NCBI RefSeq assembly: GCF_002964605.1
Contig: NZ_PQDH01000018.1
Span: 1-56,420 of the forward strand
DNA length: 56,420 nt
Source of the DNA: Vallitalea okinawensis
Lineage (GTDB): Bacteria; Bacillota; Clostridia; Lachnospirales; PQDH01
Direction of reading: 5' to 3'
This document shows positions 36,383 to 45,814 of this stretch, one piece after another. The number at the start of each line of letters is the position of its first letter. The stretch's first letter is position 1. The notes beneath the pieces were generated by a model. The model saw nothing but the letters and a program-made list of their open reading frames with translations. It was not told the DNA's origin and searched no databases. Made by a program: the position numbers and the translations under genes.

Positions 36383-38338
36383 ATGCATCAATATGGATTT
36401 GTTCGAGTAGGTTGTGCTGTTCCTACACTTAAAGTTGGAGACTGTATCAATAATGGGAATATTGTTATCGAATTAATCAACGAAGCCCATAACTTAGATA
36501 TTGAAGTGTTAGTCTTTCCTGAATTAGCTATAAGCGGTTATACCTGCGGTGATCTTTTTATGCAGAGTAAAATACTTGATGAATCAGAAAAGCAATTAGA
36601 CCGAATTGTTAAACATAGTGTTAACAAAAATATGTTGATTGTCATTGGTGTTGCTGTTAAAAGTGATAATCAGGTCTTTAATGCATCAGCCATCATCAAT
36701 AATGGTCGTCTTTTAGGGCTCATCCCAAAAACTTACTTACCCAATTATAATGAATACTATGAAAAACGTTGGTTTTCTTCAGATATTACACGGGCATCTG
36801 ATACCATTGATATATGTAATGCAAAAGTGCCTTTTGGTACAGACCTTCTTTTTAAACATAAAGCTATGAAAGAACTGGTGGTAGCTGTTGAGATATGTGA
36901 GGACTTATGGGTACCTATTCCACCAAGTAGTTATGCTGCGTTAAGCGGAGCAATACTACTTTTGAATACCTCCGCTAGTAATGAACTGGTTGGTAAGAGT
37001 GAATTCAGAAGAAATCTAGTTCGTTCACAATCTTCAAGTTGTATTGCTGCCTATGCTTATTGTTCTTCAGGCTTTGGTGAATCAACAACAGATGTCGTCT
37101 ATAGTGGTCATAGCCTCATAGCTGAAAACGGTAGGATATTAGCTGAAACTGAACGTTTTCAAATCAATAGCCAAATCACCTATACGGATATTGATATTGA
37201 AAAAATGAGTCTGGACCGCTTTAAATCCCCAGGATTCACAGAGCATATTGCAGCAGTTGGACGTGTAAAAGAATTTCGTGAAATTGAGTTCTCAACAAAA
37301 AGCTTTGTAGATGAGCTCGTTCGCCCTATCAGCCCGACACCATTTATACCAACAGATAATCAAGTCCGCGATCATCGTTTAGAAGAAATTTTTTCTATTC
37401 AAACCCTTGGACTTGCTAAACGCATTAAGCATGTGGGTAATGATAAGGTTGTAATTGGTATCTCAGGTGGTCTTGACTCAACACTTGCTTTACTCGTTTG
37501 TGTTAAGACCTATGATTTATTGGGTATGGATCGAAAAAATATAATTGGTATAACCATGCCTGGTTTCGGTACAACAGACCGAACTTATTATAATGCATTA
37601 ACTATGATGAAGGAACTAGGCATTACTCAACTTGAGATTTCTATCAAAGATGCTTGTTTGCAACACTTTAAAGATATTGACCATGATCCTGATGTACACA
37701 ATATCACTTATGAAAATGTACAAGCTAGAGAAAGAACTCAAATATTGATGGATTATGCTAATAAAGTAAATGGATTTGTTATAGGAACAGGTGATTTATC
37801 TGAATTAGCATTAGGTTGGGCAACCTACAATGGTGATCATATGTCCATGTATGCTGTCAATACTTCTATTCCTAAAACTCTTATCAAATACCTTGTTGCT
37901 TGGGTGGCAGATCATGAAGTGAATGAAAATGTTAAGCGAACATTAATAGACGTGGTGGATACTCCTGTAAGTCCAGAATTATTACCACCTGATGAAGAAG
38001 GTAATATCAAACAGAAAACTGAGGAATCAGTCGGTCCTTATGAATTACATGATTTCTTCTTATTTAATATTGTGCGACAAGGTTTTGGACCAAGAAAAAT
38101 TTTCTTTTTAGCCCAGAGTGCATTTGAAGATATCTATGATGATTCTACTATTTATAAATGGCTAAGAACCTTTTATTGGCGATTCTTCTCGCAGCAATTT
38201 AAGCGTTCATGCCTACCTGATGGTCCAAAAGTAGGAACCCTATCGCTATCCCCTCGTGGTGATTGGCGCATGCCTAGTGATGCCTCAGTAAACATGTGGC
38301 TTAGAGAAATGGATGAGATTAAAGAAGAGCTTTTATAA
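36383..38338 (+). CDS. nadE: Glutamine-dependent NAD+ synthetase
   Basis: 651 aa, the long two-domain form. The N-terminal nitrilase-like glutaminase has Glu in VLVFPELAISGYTCGD, Lys in GLIPKTYLPNYNEYYEKRWF and Cys in VAVEICEDLWVP. Ammonia passes to the C-terminal NAD synthase with the PP-loop VIGISGGLDSTLALLV (near residue 360) and GTGDLSELALGWATYNGDHMSMYAVN. It makes NAD+ from nicotinate adenine dinucleotide, ATP and glutamine. The ATG follows GAGGAG; a structured leader lies upstream and a terminator downstream. It is monocistronic. Confidence 0.97.
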   Translation: MHQYGFVRVGCAVPTLKVGDCINNGNIVIELINEAHNLDIEVLVFPELAISGYTCGDLFMQSKILDESEKQLDRIVKHSVNKNMLIVIGVAVKSDNQVFNASAIINNGRLLGLIPKTYLPNYNEYYEKRWFSSDITRASDTIDICNAKVPFGTDLLFKHKAMKELVVAVEICEDLWVPIPPSSYAALSGAILLLNTSASNELVGKSEFRRNLVRSQSSSCIAAYAYCSSGFGESTTDVVYSGHSLIAENGRILAETERFQINSQITYTDIDIEKMSLDRFKSPGFTEHIAAVGRVKEFREIEFSTKSFVDELVRPISPTPFIPTDNQVRDHRLEEIFSIQTLGLAKRIKHVGNDKVVIGISGGLDSTLALLVCVKTYDLLGMDRKNIIGITMPGFGTTDRTYYNALTMMKELGITQLEISIKDACLQHFKDIDHDPDVHNITYENVQARERTQILMDYANKVNGFVIGTGDLSELALGWATYNGDHMSMYAVNTSIPKTLIKYLVAWVADHEVNENVKRTLIDVVDTPVSPELLPPDEEGNIKQKTEESVGPYELHDFFLFNIVRQGFGPRKIFFLAQSAFEDIYDDSTIYKWLRTFYWRFFSQQFKRSCLPDGPKVGTLSLSPRGDWRMPSDASVNMWLREMDEIKEELL

Positions 38339-38349
38339 AAGATAAAAAG

Positions 38350-38383
38350 GCAGCACTCAAACATTTTGTTTGTGCTGCTTTTT
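38350..38383 (+). terminator. Terminator of nadE
   Basis: GCAGCAC-tc-AAAC pairs with GTTT-GTGCTGC, followed by TTTTTG. Confidence 0.85.
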
Positions 38384-38415
38384 GCTTTCTGTAGTAAGTA
38401 CTAGGCTTAGCTTTA

Positions 38416-39459
38416 TTATTTCATATATTGACTTAATGATTCCCTCTGTATACCCTTACGATCTACCATAGCATCAGAAGTTACAAGTGCATTTAAAACA
38501 CTTTCTTCAGTCGCTTCCTTCACACCTCTGAATACATAGTCCATGTAGTTTTCATGCAACATATCCAAAGGCATTAATGGATCATTCGTGTAATGGTTCA
38601 TTCTATTCTTCGTCGTGAAACCAAGTACAACATCTCCACTACCATTGCTGATATAAGAACCTGTTCTACTGAGACCTACGACTGCTCGTTTACACATACG
38701 TTTAAGCTGCCTATGAGTCATTGGTAAATCTGTAGCAATGATGATGATAACAGACCCTCTATCCTCTTCATTTATTAAAGCTTGATCCATACAGATGATT
38801 TCTCGTCCTATAGGTTCACCATCTACTAACAAATCCTTCTTTTCTCCAAAATTAGTTAAGGCTAATACACCCACAGTAAAATTGCCATTATCTAATTCAA
38901 TGTCTCTAGATGAAGTACCAATTCCTCCTTTAAGTCCATAACAGCACATACCAGTGCCTGCTCCAACGGCACCTTCCTCAAAATCAACATCTGCTGAAAG
39001 AATAGCTTTAAAAATGTGCTCCTTTTTTATATGTTTACCCCTTATATCGTTAATTCTTCCATCATTACATTCGCAAATAACGGGATTAACTGTTCCTGTT
39101 GTATCCCCAATGTCTTCATTCGTTTCTAGCATATAATCTACTAAGCTGTCAAAAGCCATTCCAACACTAAGTGTATTTGTTAAAATGATGGGAGTTTCAA
39201 GAGTACCTAACTCTTCAATTTGAACTAACCCCGTTGACTTTCCAAAACCATTAATAACATGGCTTGCTGCAAATACTTTTTCTTTAAATATATTTCCCTC
39301 ATGAGGTAAAACTGCTGTCACACCAGTTTTCTTTGCTTCATCTAGTAAAGTAACATGCCCAACCTTAACACCTTGTACATCAGTTATAGCATTTCTAACA
39401 CCAGTTTTTAATTCCCCTATTTTAATACCATAATCTCTTATTCGTCTCCTTGATTGCAT
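38416..39459 (-). CDS. P1 family peptidase (S58, DmpA-like aminopeptidase)
   Basis: 347 aa. It is an N-terminal-nucleophile hydrolase expected to self-cleave before the catalytic Ser. Motifs are GVRNAITDVQGVKVGHVTLLDE at the start, VINGFGKSTGLVQIEELGTLETPIILTNTLSVG, GAVGAGTGMCCYGLKGGIGTSSR (Ser nucleophile region near 190) and ATDLPMTHRQLKRMCKRAVVGLSRTGSYISNGSGD. The family includes D-aminopeptidase/esterase DmpA and BapA beta-peptidases; the substrate here is unknown. It lies 38 bases after an RpiR regulator on the same strand, so it may be its target. Confidence 0.92.
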   Translation of the reverse strand: MQSRRRIRDYGIKIGELKTGVRNAITDVQGVKVGHVTLLDEAKKTGVTAVLPHEGNIFKEKVFAASHVINGFGKSTGLVQIEELGTLETPIILTNTLSVGMAFDSLVDYMLETNEDIGDTTGTVNPVICECNDGRINDIRGKHIKKEHIFKAILSADVDFEEGAVGAGTGMCCYGLKGGIGTSSRDIELDNGNFTVGVLALTNFGEKKDLLVDGEPIGREIICMDQALINEEDRGSVIIIIATDLPMTHRQLKRMCKRAVVGLSRTGSYISNGSGDVVLGFTTKNRMNHYTNDPLMPLDMLHENYMDYVFRGVKEATEESVLNALVTSDAMVDRKGIQRESLSQYMK

Positions 39460-39497
39460 ACTACAATCTTCCTTTCGAACTTTTTTTACCTGGTTTA

Positions 39498-40358
39498 TTA
39501 TGATTTATAAAAGAGTCCGTACTCATCATTATATTTTTCCAAAACATTAAGATTTTCCTCTACTTGTTCATGATGAGTTGCCGCATATTCCATAATAATA
39601 GTTTGTAGAATAGTCATGACCCCTACTGATACATCTAGGTTGAAAGTATATTCTTCATGAACAGGAATAATCACGTTGTAGTCACTAAATGGTCTTATTG
39701 GTGATAGGATGCTATCCGTTATTCCAAAAACTTTACTACCATTTTCTTTAAACATTTTAGTTAGTTGAACAACATGTTTTGAATATCGCGGAAAGCTTAA
39801 GGCAATAACAAAACTATCTTCATCACAATTTTTGACGACATTAAGAATATTACCATGATTATGAGTAACAATGTTGACATTTGGTATAATACGTGTCAAA
39901 TTATATCCAAAATATTCTGCCATACCCGCTGAACTTTCAAAACCAGTAATAATGATCTTATTATGCGATTCAATATCTGATATAACTTTGTTGATGATCT
40001 CATCAGGAAGTACACTACTAACCGATTTAATGATCTTAATATTATTCGCCATAACAATGGATTTAGTTGATTCATCATTTAAACGCATACCGAATCTTTC
40101 AAGCTTATCAATGGTTGTAATCTCTTCTTTTACATACTCTCGTATTTCTTTAACCATTTCCAAATAACCTGAATAACCTAAAGCATTTGCTAATCGAATA
40201 ACTGTTGCTTCGCTGGTTCCTACTTTTTTCCCTAGTTCTATGCTGGACAAAAAAACGGCTGTTTTATAATTCTTTGCTACATATTCTGCTAGTTGCTTTT
40301 GTTTCTTCGTTAATTGTCTACCATATTGTTCATATCGTTGAAAGAATGATCCACCCAT
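39498..40358 (-). CDS. MurR/RpiR family transcriptional regulator
   Basis: 286 aa. The N-terminal HTH_6 domain has LTKKQKQLAEYVAKNYKTAVFLSSIELGKKVGTSEATVIRLANALGYSGY. The C-terminal SIS domain (about 125-250) has KIIITGFESSAGMAEYFGYNL and VIALSFPRYSKHVVQL and binds phosphosugars in known members. It is probably in one operon with the downstream P1 peptidase, which suggests control of peptide or cell-wall fragment use, though this is inference. The ribosome site is GGAG. Confidence 0.93.
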   Translation of the reverse strand: MGGSFFQRYEQYGRQLTKKQKQLAEYVAKNYKTAVFLSSIELGKKVGTSEATVIRLANALGYSGYLEMVKEIREYVKEEITTIDKLERFGMRLNDESTKSIVMANNIKIIKSVSSVLPDEIINKVISDIESHNKIIITGFESSAGMAEYFGYNLTRIIPNVNIVTHNHGNILNVVKNCDEDSFVIALSFPRYSKHVVQLTKMFKENGSKVFGITDSILSPIRPFSDYNVIIPVHEEYTFNLDVSVGVMTILQTIIMEYAATHHEQVEENLNVLEKYNDEYGLFYKS

Positions 40359-40440
40359 AGCACTTCTCCTTTTTACATTTTATTCAAACCTATTATAACA
40401 GAGATCTTCCTATATTAGAAGGATATAAGCGAGGCACTAT

Positions 40441-40467
40441 TAATGTATTTACTAATGAAACCGATAA
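40441..40467 (+). promoter_or_regulatory. Sigma-D (motility) type promoter
   Basis: TAAT (40441-40444), 15-nt spacer, ACCGATAA (40460-40467); the consensus is TAAA-N15-GCCGATAA. It lies about 50 bases upstream of a YjfB-like gene. Confidence 0.6.
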
Positions 40468-40517
40468 ATAATATATGGAACCTAAACACAAAGTACACCT
40501 GAGGGGAGGAATTAATA

Positions 40518-40694
40518 ATGGATATTGCCGCGTTGAGTACTGCTATGAGCCAAATGTCTTTAGCTCAAGAAGTTAGTGTTGCAGTTACTAGTAAAGCAAT
40601 GGATATGACAGAGCAAACTGGTGACGCAATGCGACACATGCTAGAACAAAGTGTAACACCTCATATAGGTGGAAATATTGATATACAAGTTTAG
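40518..40694 (+). CDS. Putative motility protein, YjfB-like
   Basis: 58 aa. The sequence MDIAALSTAMSQMSLAQEVSV followed by AVTSKAMDMTEQTGDAMRHM matches the pattern of the YjfB putative motility protein family (small, Met/Gln-rich, amphipathic helix, no signal peptide). It has a very strong ribosome site (GGGGAGGA, 6 nt before ATG), a sigma-D-like promoter upstream and a terminator just after. No flagellar gene is nearby, so it is an orphan member of the motility regulon. The molecular role of the family is not established. Confidence 0.8.
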   Translation: MDIAALSTAMSQMSLAQEVSVAVTSKAMDMTEQTGDAMRHMLEQSVTPHIGGNIDIQV

Positions 40695-40708
40695 GAATAT
40701 TATTGCAC

Positions 40709-40740
40709 AAAGGAGTACTAATTTCTCTTAGTACTCCTTT
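40709..40740. terminator. Bidirectional terminator between the YjfB-like gene and the ABC operon
   Basis: Perfect 13-bp stem AAAGGAGTACTAA/TTAGTACTCCTTT with a 6-nt loop, between convergent genes. Confidence 0.85.
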
Positions 40741-40755
40741 ACATAAATATGCTAA

Positions 40756-41760
40756 CTATGCTTCTATATACAGCTTCTTAACAATCTCTTCAATATCAGT
40801 CTCGCTTATGCTAAAGTCTATAACATTTACTTTCTTAAGCATGTATCCCATAATTTCTGACACTGATATCTTTTCACGATTAAAAGTAATCTTAATAACA
40901 TTCTCTTCTTTAGATGCGTTTAAATTCTCTTCGCTGAGATTAAAAACTTGATTGAGATTAGCCAATACCTCTTCATCACCAATTGATTCTCTAATTTCAA
41001 TGGTGACAGTTCGTGTATAGCCATACTCCTTTTTAATTTTTTCGATTTCACCATCGTATATGATTTTACCTTTGTCAATGATAATGATTCGATTACATAA
41101 TTCTTCAATATCACTCATATCATGAGTTGTTAATATAATAGTTGTCTTATATTTTTGATTCATATCCTTAATAGCTGTTCTAATACGCTCTTTCACTACT
41201 ACATCTAGACCTATTGTTGGTTCATCGAGATACAGAACTTTAGGATTATGTAACATGGCTGCCGCTAAATCAGCTCTCATTCTCTGACCAAGAGATAATG
41301 TTCTAACAGTCTTATCCATAAATTGGTCTATTTCTAAAACCTCTTTGAAGTAATTCAAACGCTCCTGATAATCCTCGTCAGATACTTCATAAATCTCCTT
41401 CAAAATAGAATATGTTTCTCCTAAAGGCAAATCCCACCAAAGCTGTGTTTTTTGCCCGAATACGACCCCAATATTTTTAGCATTATCAATCCTATTATCA
41501 TAGGGGACTTTTCCATTGACAATACACGCTCCTGATGAAGGCACTAAGATACCTGTCATCATTTTGATTGTTGTTGATTTCCCTGCTCCATTGGCACCTA
41601 TATACCCTATGATCTCACCTTCATCGATGTCAAAGGATACTTGATCAACTGCTTTTGTTAAGGTGTAATCACGATGAAATAAAGATTTAACCGTTCCTTT
41701 TAAACCTTTTCCTCTCGTATAATTTTTAAATTCTTTTGTTAGATTTTCTACTCTTATCAT
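40756..41760 (-). CDS. ABC-2 type transporter, ATP-binding protein
   Basis: 334 aa. It has Walker A GYIGANGAGKSTTIKMMTG, Q-loop GVVFGQKTQLWWDLP, signature LSLGQRMRADLAAAML, Walker B KVLYLDEPTIGLD and the H-loop TTHDMSD. A C-terminal extension of about 90 aa follows the ATPase core. WWDLP after the Q-loop and the pairing with two PF06182-like permeases place it in the COG4586 type of putative exporters. The substrate is unknown. It is last of three genes, 11 bases after the permease. Confidence 0.93.
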   Translation of the reverse strand: MIRVENLTKEFKNYTRGKGLKGTVKSLFHRDYTLTKAVDQVSFDIDEGEIIGYIGANGAGKSTTIKMMTGILVPSSGACIVNGKVPYDNRIDNAKNIGVVFGQKTQLWWDLPLGETYSILKEIYEVSDEDYQERLNYFKEVLEIDQFMDKTVRTLSLGQRMRADLAAAMLHNPKVLYLDEPTIGLDVVVKERIRTAIKDMNQKYKTTIILTTHDMSDIEELCNRIIIIDKGKIIYDGEIEKIKKEYGYTRTVTIEIRESIGDEEVLANLNQVFNLSEENLNASKEENVIKITFNREKISVSEIMGYMLKKVNVIDFSISETDIEEIVKKLYIEA

Positions 41761-41771
41761 ACAATGTCCCC

Positions 41772-42563
41772 CTAATTTCCTACACTTTCATATGCTTTAA
41801 TACCTTTTAGCCAAGTCATATATGCAATAACTGTTGTAATCGTACCAATCCCACATGTCATGAGCAGACAATACATCAAAGAGTTCTTGCCTAGAAAATA
41901 AGATGCTGGAATATACGCAGTTAAGGCGAATGGTATGATGTACGTAATAAATAACCGGATACTTTTATGATATATTTCAATAGGGTATTTAGCAAAACTA
42001 CTTGTATTATAAAACATAAATAAAATGGATTGACTCCTTTTAATCCAGAACGCTAATGATGCAAAAAATAGTTTGATAGACGTATAAATTAAAGTTGCAA
42101 AAAGTACCATAATGATTAATGCCATCATATTGACAAAGTTTAATGTTACGTCACAGTTCTTGACACCTATGCTAAATAGAATGATACCTATGATTACCTC
42201 ACCAGCACCATCTGCTTGAAAACGTTCCGATATTAACTGAAATAATGGGTTCATTGGTCTAAGTAAATACTTATCAAATTCCCCTCTTACAATGACATGA
42301 CCAGCTAAAAGCCATATGTAGTCCATAAACATATGATCTATGCCTCTAGGTATTTGGGCAAATCCATAAATTAATATTAATTCATAAAATGACCACCCCT
42401 TTAGATCAGGAATCTGACTGAACAACAGGTAAATAAAAGCAATCCCTGATGCTTGTATTAAAAAGAAGGCTAAAAAACCAATGATGAAATCTGCTTTAGA
42501 TTGCATAATAATCTTTATATATTGACTTATAAACATACCGTATAACTTCAAATAACGTCTCAT
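41772..42563 (-). CDS. ABC-2 type permease subunit (COG3694-like)
   Basis: 263 aa with about six membrane helices (for example FIIGFLAFFLIQASGIAFIYLLF, MMALIIMVLFATLIYTSIKLFFASL, YCLLMTCGIGTITTVIAYMTWL). The block GHVIVRGEFDKYLLRPMNPLFQLISERF is typical of this permease family. It probably forms a heterodimer with the adjacent permease. It starts 3 bases after that gene. Confidence 0.88.
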   Translation of the reverse strand: MRRYLKLYGMFISQYIKIIMQSKADFIIGFLAFFLIQASGIAFIYLLFSQIPDLKGWSFYELILIYGFAQIPRGIDHMFMDYIWLLAGHVIVRGEFDKYLLRPMNPLFQLISERFQADGAGEVIIGIILFSIGVKNCDVTLNFVNMMALIIMVLFATLIYTSIKLFFASLAFWIKRSQSILFMFYNTSSFAKYPIEIYHKSIRLFITYIIPFALTAYIPASYFLGKNSLMYCLLMTCGIGTITTVIAYMTWLKGIKAYESVGN

Positions 42564-42566
42564 GGC

Positions 42567-43379
42567 TTACCCCCCTAATATTGTCAATCTTTTAATAGCT
42601 TTTTTCCATAACACATGACTTAATGCAAACAAAATAATTACCCATACAAATTGGATTAACAGTGCTTTATACATCTCATCACCTTGATACTTACCTAAAT
42701 AAATCATGACAGGTGTATAAACCAAAGCACCAAAGGGTAGCCAATTAAAAACAGCTAGTAACTTAGGTGGAAAAAATGCTAGAGGTATGACTTCTCCTGA
42801 GAAAAATTTCATAATGGCTTCTTTAGCCATGACAAAACCAAATAAATACTCCACATAGAAAGCTGCCAAACCAAAGCAATAATTGATTGTATAGGATATT
42901 AATATGCTCATTACACAACTTAGTAAAAAGAATAACAGTCGATCCATATGAATCACATTACCATTACCAAAATAGTCGTAAAGCGTATAAACAATCCATA
43001 TTGGAAAGGATACAAATATAAAATTGCTAATTGTTTCTCCAACACCTTTAGCATATTGTCGCATTTGATAGCTAACTGGCTTGATGAGATTCATGGCGAT
43101 ATCACCAGATCTCACCTCAGAGCCAATTCTCCAATGGATATCATTGACGATGAGTATCCCAGTAATCGTACTAAGAAATACATATGTAATCATTTCATTA
43201 TAAGCAAATCCATTTATAACCGAGCTCGTTGAACTTTCAAAGACCGCCCTCCAAATATAGAGCAAGACAACCGTTTGCAAAGACTCGCCAAAAACATAGA
43301 TATAAAAGTTAATTCTGTATGCCATAAATTCTTGAATGACACCTTTTACAAAGGGCCAATAAATTTTTATCTTTCTCAT
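42567..43379 (-). CDS. ABC-2 type permease subunit (COG4587-like)
   Basis: 270 aa with about six membrane helices. It includes RINFYIYVFGESLQTVVLLYIWRAVF, WRIGSEVRSGDIAMNLIKPVSYQMRQYA (matching the GxI...LLRP block of its partner) and FFSGEVIPLAFFPPKL. It is first gene of the three-gene exporter operon. The ribosome site GGGGGAG lies 6 nt before ATG. A consensus promoter and a palindromic operator lie upstream. Confidence 0.88.
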   Translation of the reverse strand: MRKIKIYWPFVKGVIQEFMAYRINFYIYVFGESLQTVVLLYIWRAVFESSTSSVINGFAYNEMITYVFLSTITGILIVNDIHWRIGSEVRSGDIAMNLIKPVSYQMRQYAKGVGETISNFIFVSFPIWIVYTLYDYFGNGNVIHMDRLLFFLLSCVMSILISYTINYCFGLAAFYVEYLFGFVMAKEAIMKFFSGEVIPLAFFPPKLLAVFNWLPFGALVYTPVMIYLGKYQGDEMYKALLIQFVWVIILFALSHVLWKKAIKRLTILGG

Positions 43380-43443
43380 TCTTCTCCCCCCATTTCCATA
43401 ATCTCTTTCTCTCTAACACCTCATACCACTCTTTATGTTTGCT

Positions 43444-43464
43444 AGAGAACATTAATTGTTCTCT
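43444..43464. promoter_or_regulatory. Palindromic operator of the ABC exporter operon
   Basis: AGAGAACA-TTAAT-TGTTCTCT, 8-bp arms, lies just downstream of the predicted transcription start. Outer GCTA/TAGC extend the symmetry. The cognate repressor is not in the window as far as I can tell. Confidence 0.6.
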
Positions 43465-43482
43465 GTTAGCTGCGCAAAAATA

Positions 43483-43510
43483 ATATTACCATACTTTAAC
43501 TATTTGTCAA
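43483..43510 (-). promoter_or_regulatory. Promoter of the ABC exporter operon
   Basis: On minus, TTGACA (43510-43505), 16-nt spacer, TAATAT (43488-43483). Confidence 0.75.
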
Positions 43511-43561
43511 CTGATAATTTAATTAAAACCATTCCCTGCATAAGTCTGTAAAATAGAAAAT

Positions 43562-43593
43562 AACCACAGTTCTCATTTCATTTGAACCGTGGT
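43562..43593 (-). terminator. Terminator of the yqeY gene
   Basis: On minus, ACCACGGTTC pairs with GAACTGTGGT (one G-U), followed by TATTTTC. Confidence 0.75.
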
Positions 43594-43609
43594 CATTTTA
43601 TTCACTCTA

Positions 43610-44053
43610 TTAGCTTAAAGCCTCTTTCACAAACTGAGATACAAGCTTACCGTCAGCTCTTCCTTTAGTTCTAGCAATAACCTTTGGCATTACTTTACCC
43701 ATTTCTTTCATTGAAGAAGCACCTGTTTCTTCAACAACAGCTTTAACTATCTCTTGAACTTCGTCTTCAGTTAATTGCTGTGGAAGGTATTCCATTAGTA
43801 TTGCTAATTCTTTTTCTGACTGTTCAACTAAATCTTGACGATCACCTTTTTTGAATTCTTCAATAGCATCTCTTCTTTGCTTTACTTGCCTTGCAATGAT
43901 TTCAATGACTTGTTCATCATTAAGTTCTTCTCTTGTATCTACTTCAACCTGTTTGATAGCCGATCTTACTAATGTTACTGTAGATTTTTTTACAGTATCC
44001 TTTTCTTTCATTGCAGTCTTTAAATCATCCATTAATTTTGCTTTTAATGACAT
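43610..44053 (-). CDS. yqeY: GatB/YqeY domain-containing protein
   Basis: 147 aa. The whole protein is one YqeY domain (MSLKAKLMDDLKTAMKEKD, TLVRSAIKQVEVD, YLPQQLTEDEVQEIVKAVVEETGA, KGRADGKLVSQFVKEAL). It resembles the tRNA-binding tail of GatB and is thought to bind tRNA, but its function is unproved. It often lies next to rpsU in Firmicutes; here rpsU is not adjacent. The ribosome site is GGAGG. It is monocistronic with a terminator. Confidence 0.93.
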   Translation of the reverse strand: MSLKAKLMDDLKTAMKEKDTVKKSTVTLVRSAIKQVEVDTREELNDEQVIEIIARQVKQRRDAIEEFKKGDRQDLVEQSEKELAILMEYLPQQLTEDEVQEIVKAVVEETGASSMKEMGKVMPKVIARTKGRADGKLVSQFVKEALS

Positions 44054-44310
44054 AATAGCCTCCTTATTTCAAAACCTAAAACAGTTTCCTCATTTTACTA
44101 ATGTTTAAGTTATGTACTAATATAACATAATTCATACCTATGCACAATAAGAGAATATAATAAAATTAGGTATTCTAAGAGCTAGCTTTAAAATATAAAT
44201 TTTCTCGATTCATATTTACAATATCATCCATCTTATAATATAATAAGGTTTATAGCCATAATTTTTCACATTTCTAGATGTGTGCACTAAAAAACAAGGG
44301 AGGGATTTCA

Positions 44311-45693
44311 TTGATTAGACGAACTTTAGTATTGATGACCACAATAGTACTATCACTTTATTGTATTGCTTTTACATCTTCAGCCAAAGAAGAAAATCGT
44401 ATGCTAGGAATGCCTATCGGTTTTACTTTTAGTGAAGGTGTTGATTGGAATTTAGATATTGAGGGTATAACAGCAGTAAAAATCAATGATGATATTGAGT
44501 TTAGTATTTATTATGAAAATAGTGAAATATCTTTTTACAGCTTCTTTAATCCACCAGAAGGTGACAAAATAAAAATTATGGGTAACCCATCTGAATTAGA
44601 GAATGAGAATGGGCTTTTAAAAATAAGATATTCCTTGGAGGAGTTTAAGAAATTTGGAAGTATAACTATAAGTATTATAGATGGCTATTCTAACCATGGC
44701 TACATATTCCTTGAAAGTCCAAAAAAAATTAATTACGACCAATTAGAAGAGATTTTTGAATTTGAGAATGAAATCTTAAATCAACTAGTAAAAGAGAAGC
44801 TTAACAAGGATAAAATCTCTAAAGACGACTTAGAAGCAATAGAAACATTAACGGCTAATGATAAAGGTATTTACTACCTAAATGGTTTAGAATACTTACC
44901 ACAGTTAAAATATCTGGATTTAAGAAATAATAACATTAGTGATTTGAGTTTATTGTCTGAACTTGATCAATTAGAAGTATTATATCTTGAGGGTAATCCT
45001 GTACAAGATTATACACCTATATATTCTTTATTCGATAATCTAATTGTGAATGATTTTCCTAATGAAGAAGTTAACTATTTAATCAATGAAGGAAAACTGC
45101 AAGATTTAAATGTTGTTAAAGAACATAGCAATCTCCTGATAGCCTATACAGCTTCTAAATTCTCAGATCTTTCAGAAAGTGAATGGTATACAAAAAATAT
45201 TTCATACCTTTATGTGATGAAAGTAATTAGCGGCTATTCAGATGGTACATTCAAACCTGATAGTGAAATAAGTATTGATGAGTTTGTTAAGATGATTATT
45301 ACTATTTTAGGCTATGATATGGAACCTGGAAAGGAATATTGGGCGTCTCCTTTTATAGAAAAAGCTCATGAACTTGGATTAATACAAGAGAGTGAATTTA
45401 CTAATTATAGAAGACAAATCACAAGAGGTGAAATGGCAAGAATCGTTGCAAGAGCAGTAAGCTCAGATTCAATTAAGGATGAGACGCTTGAAGTTTATAA
45501 AGACTCTATAATGGATTATGATTCAATTCCCGATGAATATAAAGAATCTATTCTGATAGCTTTTTCAGAAGGTATCATAAGTGGATATACTGATAATACC
45601 TTTAGATATGATCAATTAGCAACAAGAGCTGAAGCTGCATCAATTATTATTAGACTGATTGATATAGATGCACGTGCAAAACCAGAGCAATAA
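44311..45693 (+). CDS. Surface protein with leucine-rich repeats and three SLH domains
   Basis: 460 aa from TTG 44311, 6 nt after GGGAGGG. It has a signal peptide (LIRRTLVLMTTIVLSLYCIAFTSSA), a beta-rich N-terminal part, then leucine-rich repeats (LEYLPQLKYLDLRNNNISDLSLL, LDQLEVLYLEGNPVQDYTPI). Three SLH domains close the protein: one around ISYLYVMKVISGYSDGTFKPD, one with WASPFIEKAHELGLI, and one with AFSEGIISGYTDNTFRYDQLATRAEA. SLH domains bind pyruvylated wall polymers, so it is probably an S-layer-anchored protein with a protein-binding LRR part. Confidence 0.9.
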   Translation: MIRRTLVLMTTIVLSLYCIAFTSSAKEENRMLGMPIGFTFSEGVDWNLDIEGITAVKINDDIEFSIYYENSEISFYSFFNPPEGDKIKIMGNPSELENENGLLKIRYSLEEFKKFGSITISIIDGYSNHGYIFLESPKKINYDQLEEIFEFENEILNQLVKEKLNKDKISKDDLEAIETLTANDKGIYYLNGLEYLPQLKYLDLRNNNISDLSLLSELDQLEVLYLEGNPVQDYTPIYSLFDNLIVNDFPNEEVNYLINEGKLQDLNVVKEHSNLLIAYTASKFSDLSESEWYTKNISYLYVMKVISGYSDGTFKPDSEISIDEFVKMIITILGYDMEPGKEYWASPFIEKAHELGLIQESEFTNYRRQITRGEMARIVARAVSSDSIKDETLEVYKDSIMDYDSIPDEYKESILIAFSEGIISGYTDNTFRYDQLATRAEAASIIIRLIDIDARAKPEQ

Positions 45694-45730
45694 CATTAAA
45701 GTTACTACAATTACTTAGTACAAAATGATA

Positions 45731-45775
45731 TCAGCAGATATATAACTAGTTGTTTAAAGTTATAATATCTGCTGA
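45731..45775. terminator. Long inverted repeat between convergent genes
   Basis: TCAGCAGATATATAACT pairs with AGTTATAATATCTGCTGA with one bulged base and a 10-nt loop. There is no T tract on either side, but its position between convergent genes suggests transcription termination. Confidence 0.45.
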
Positions 45776-45814
45776 ACTACATCGTGCAGTATTGATAAGT
45801 ATGAACGGTGAATA

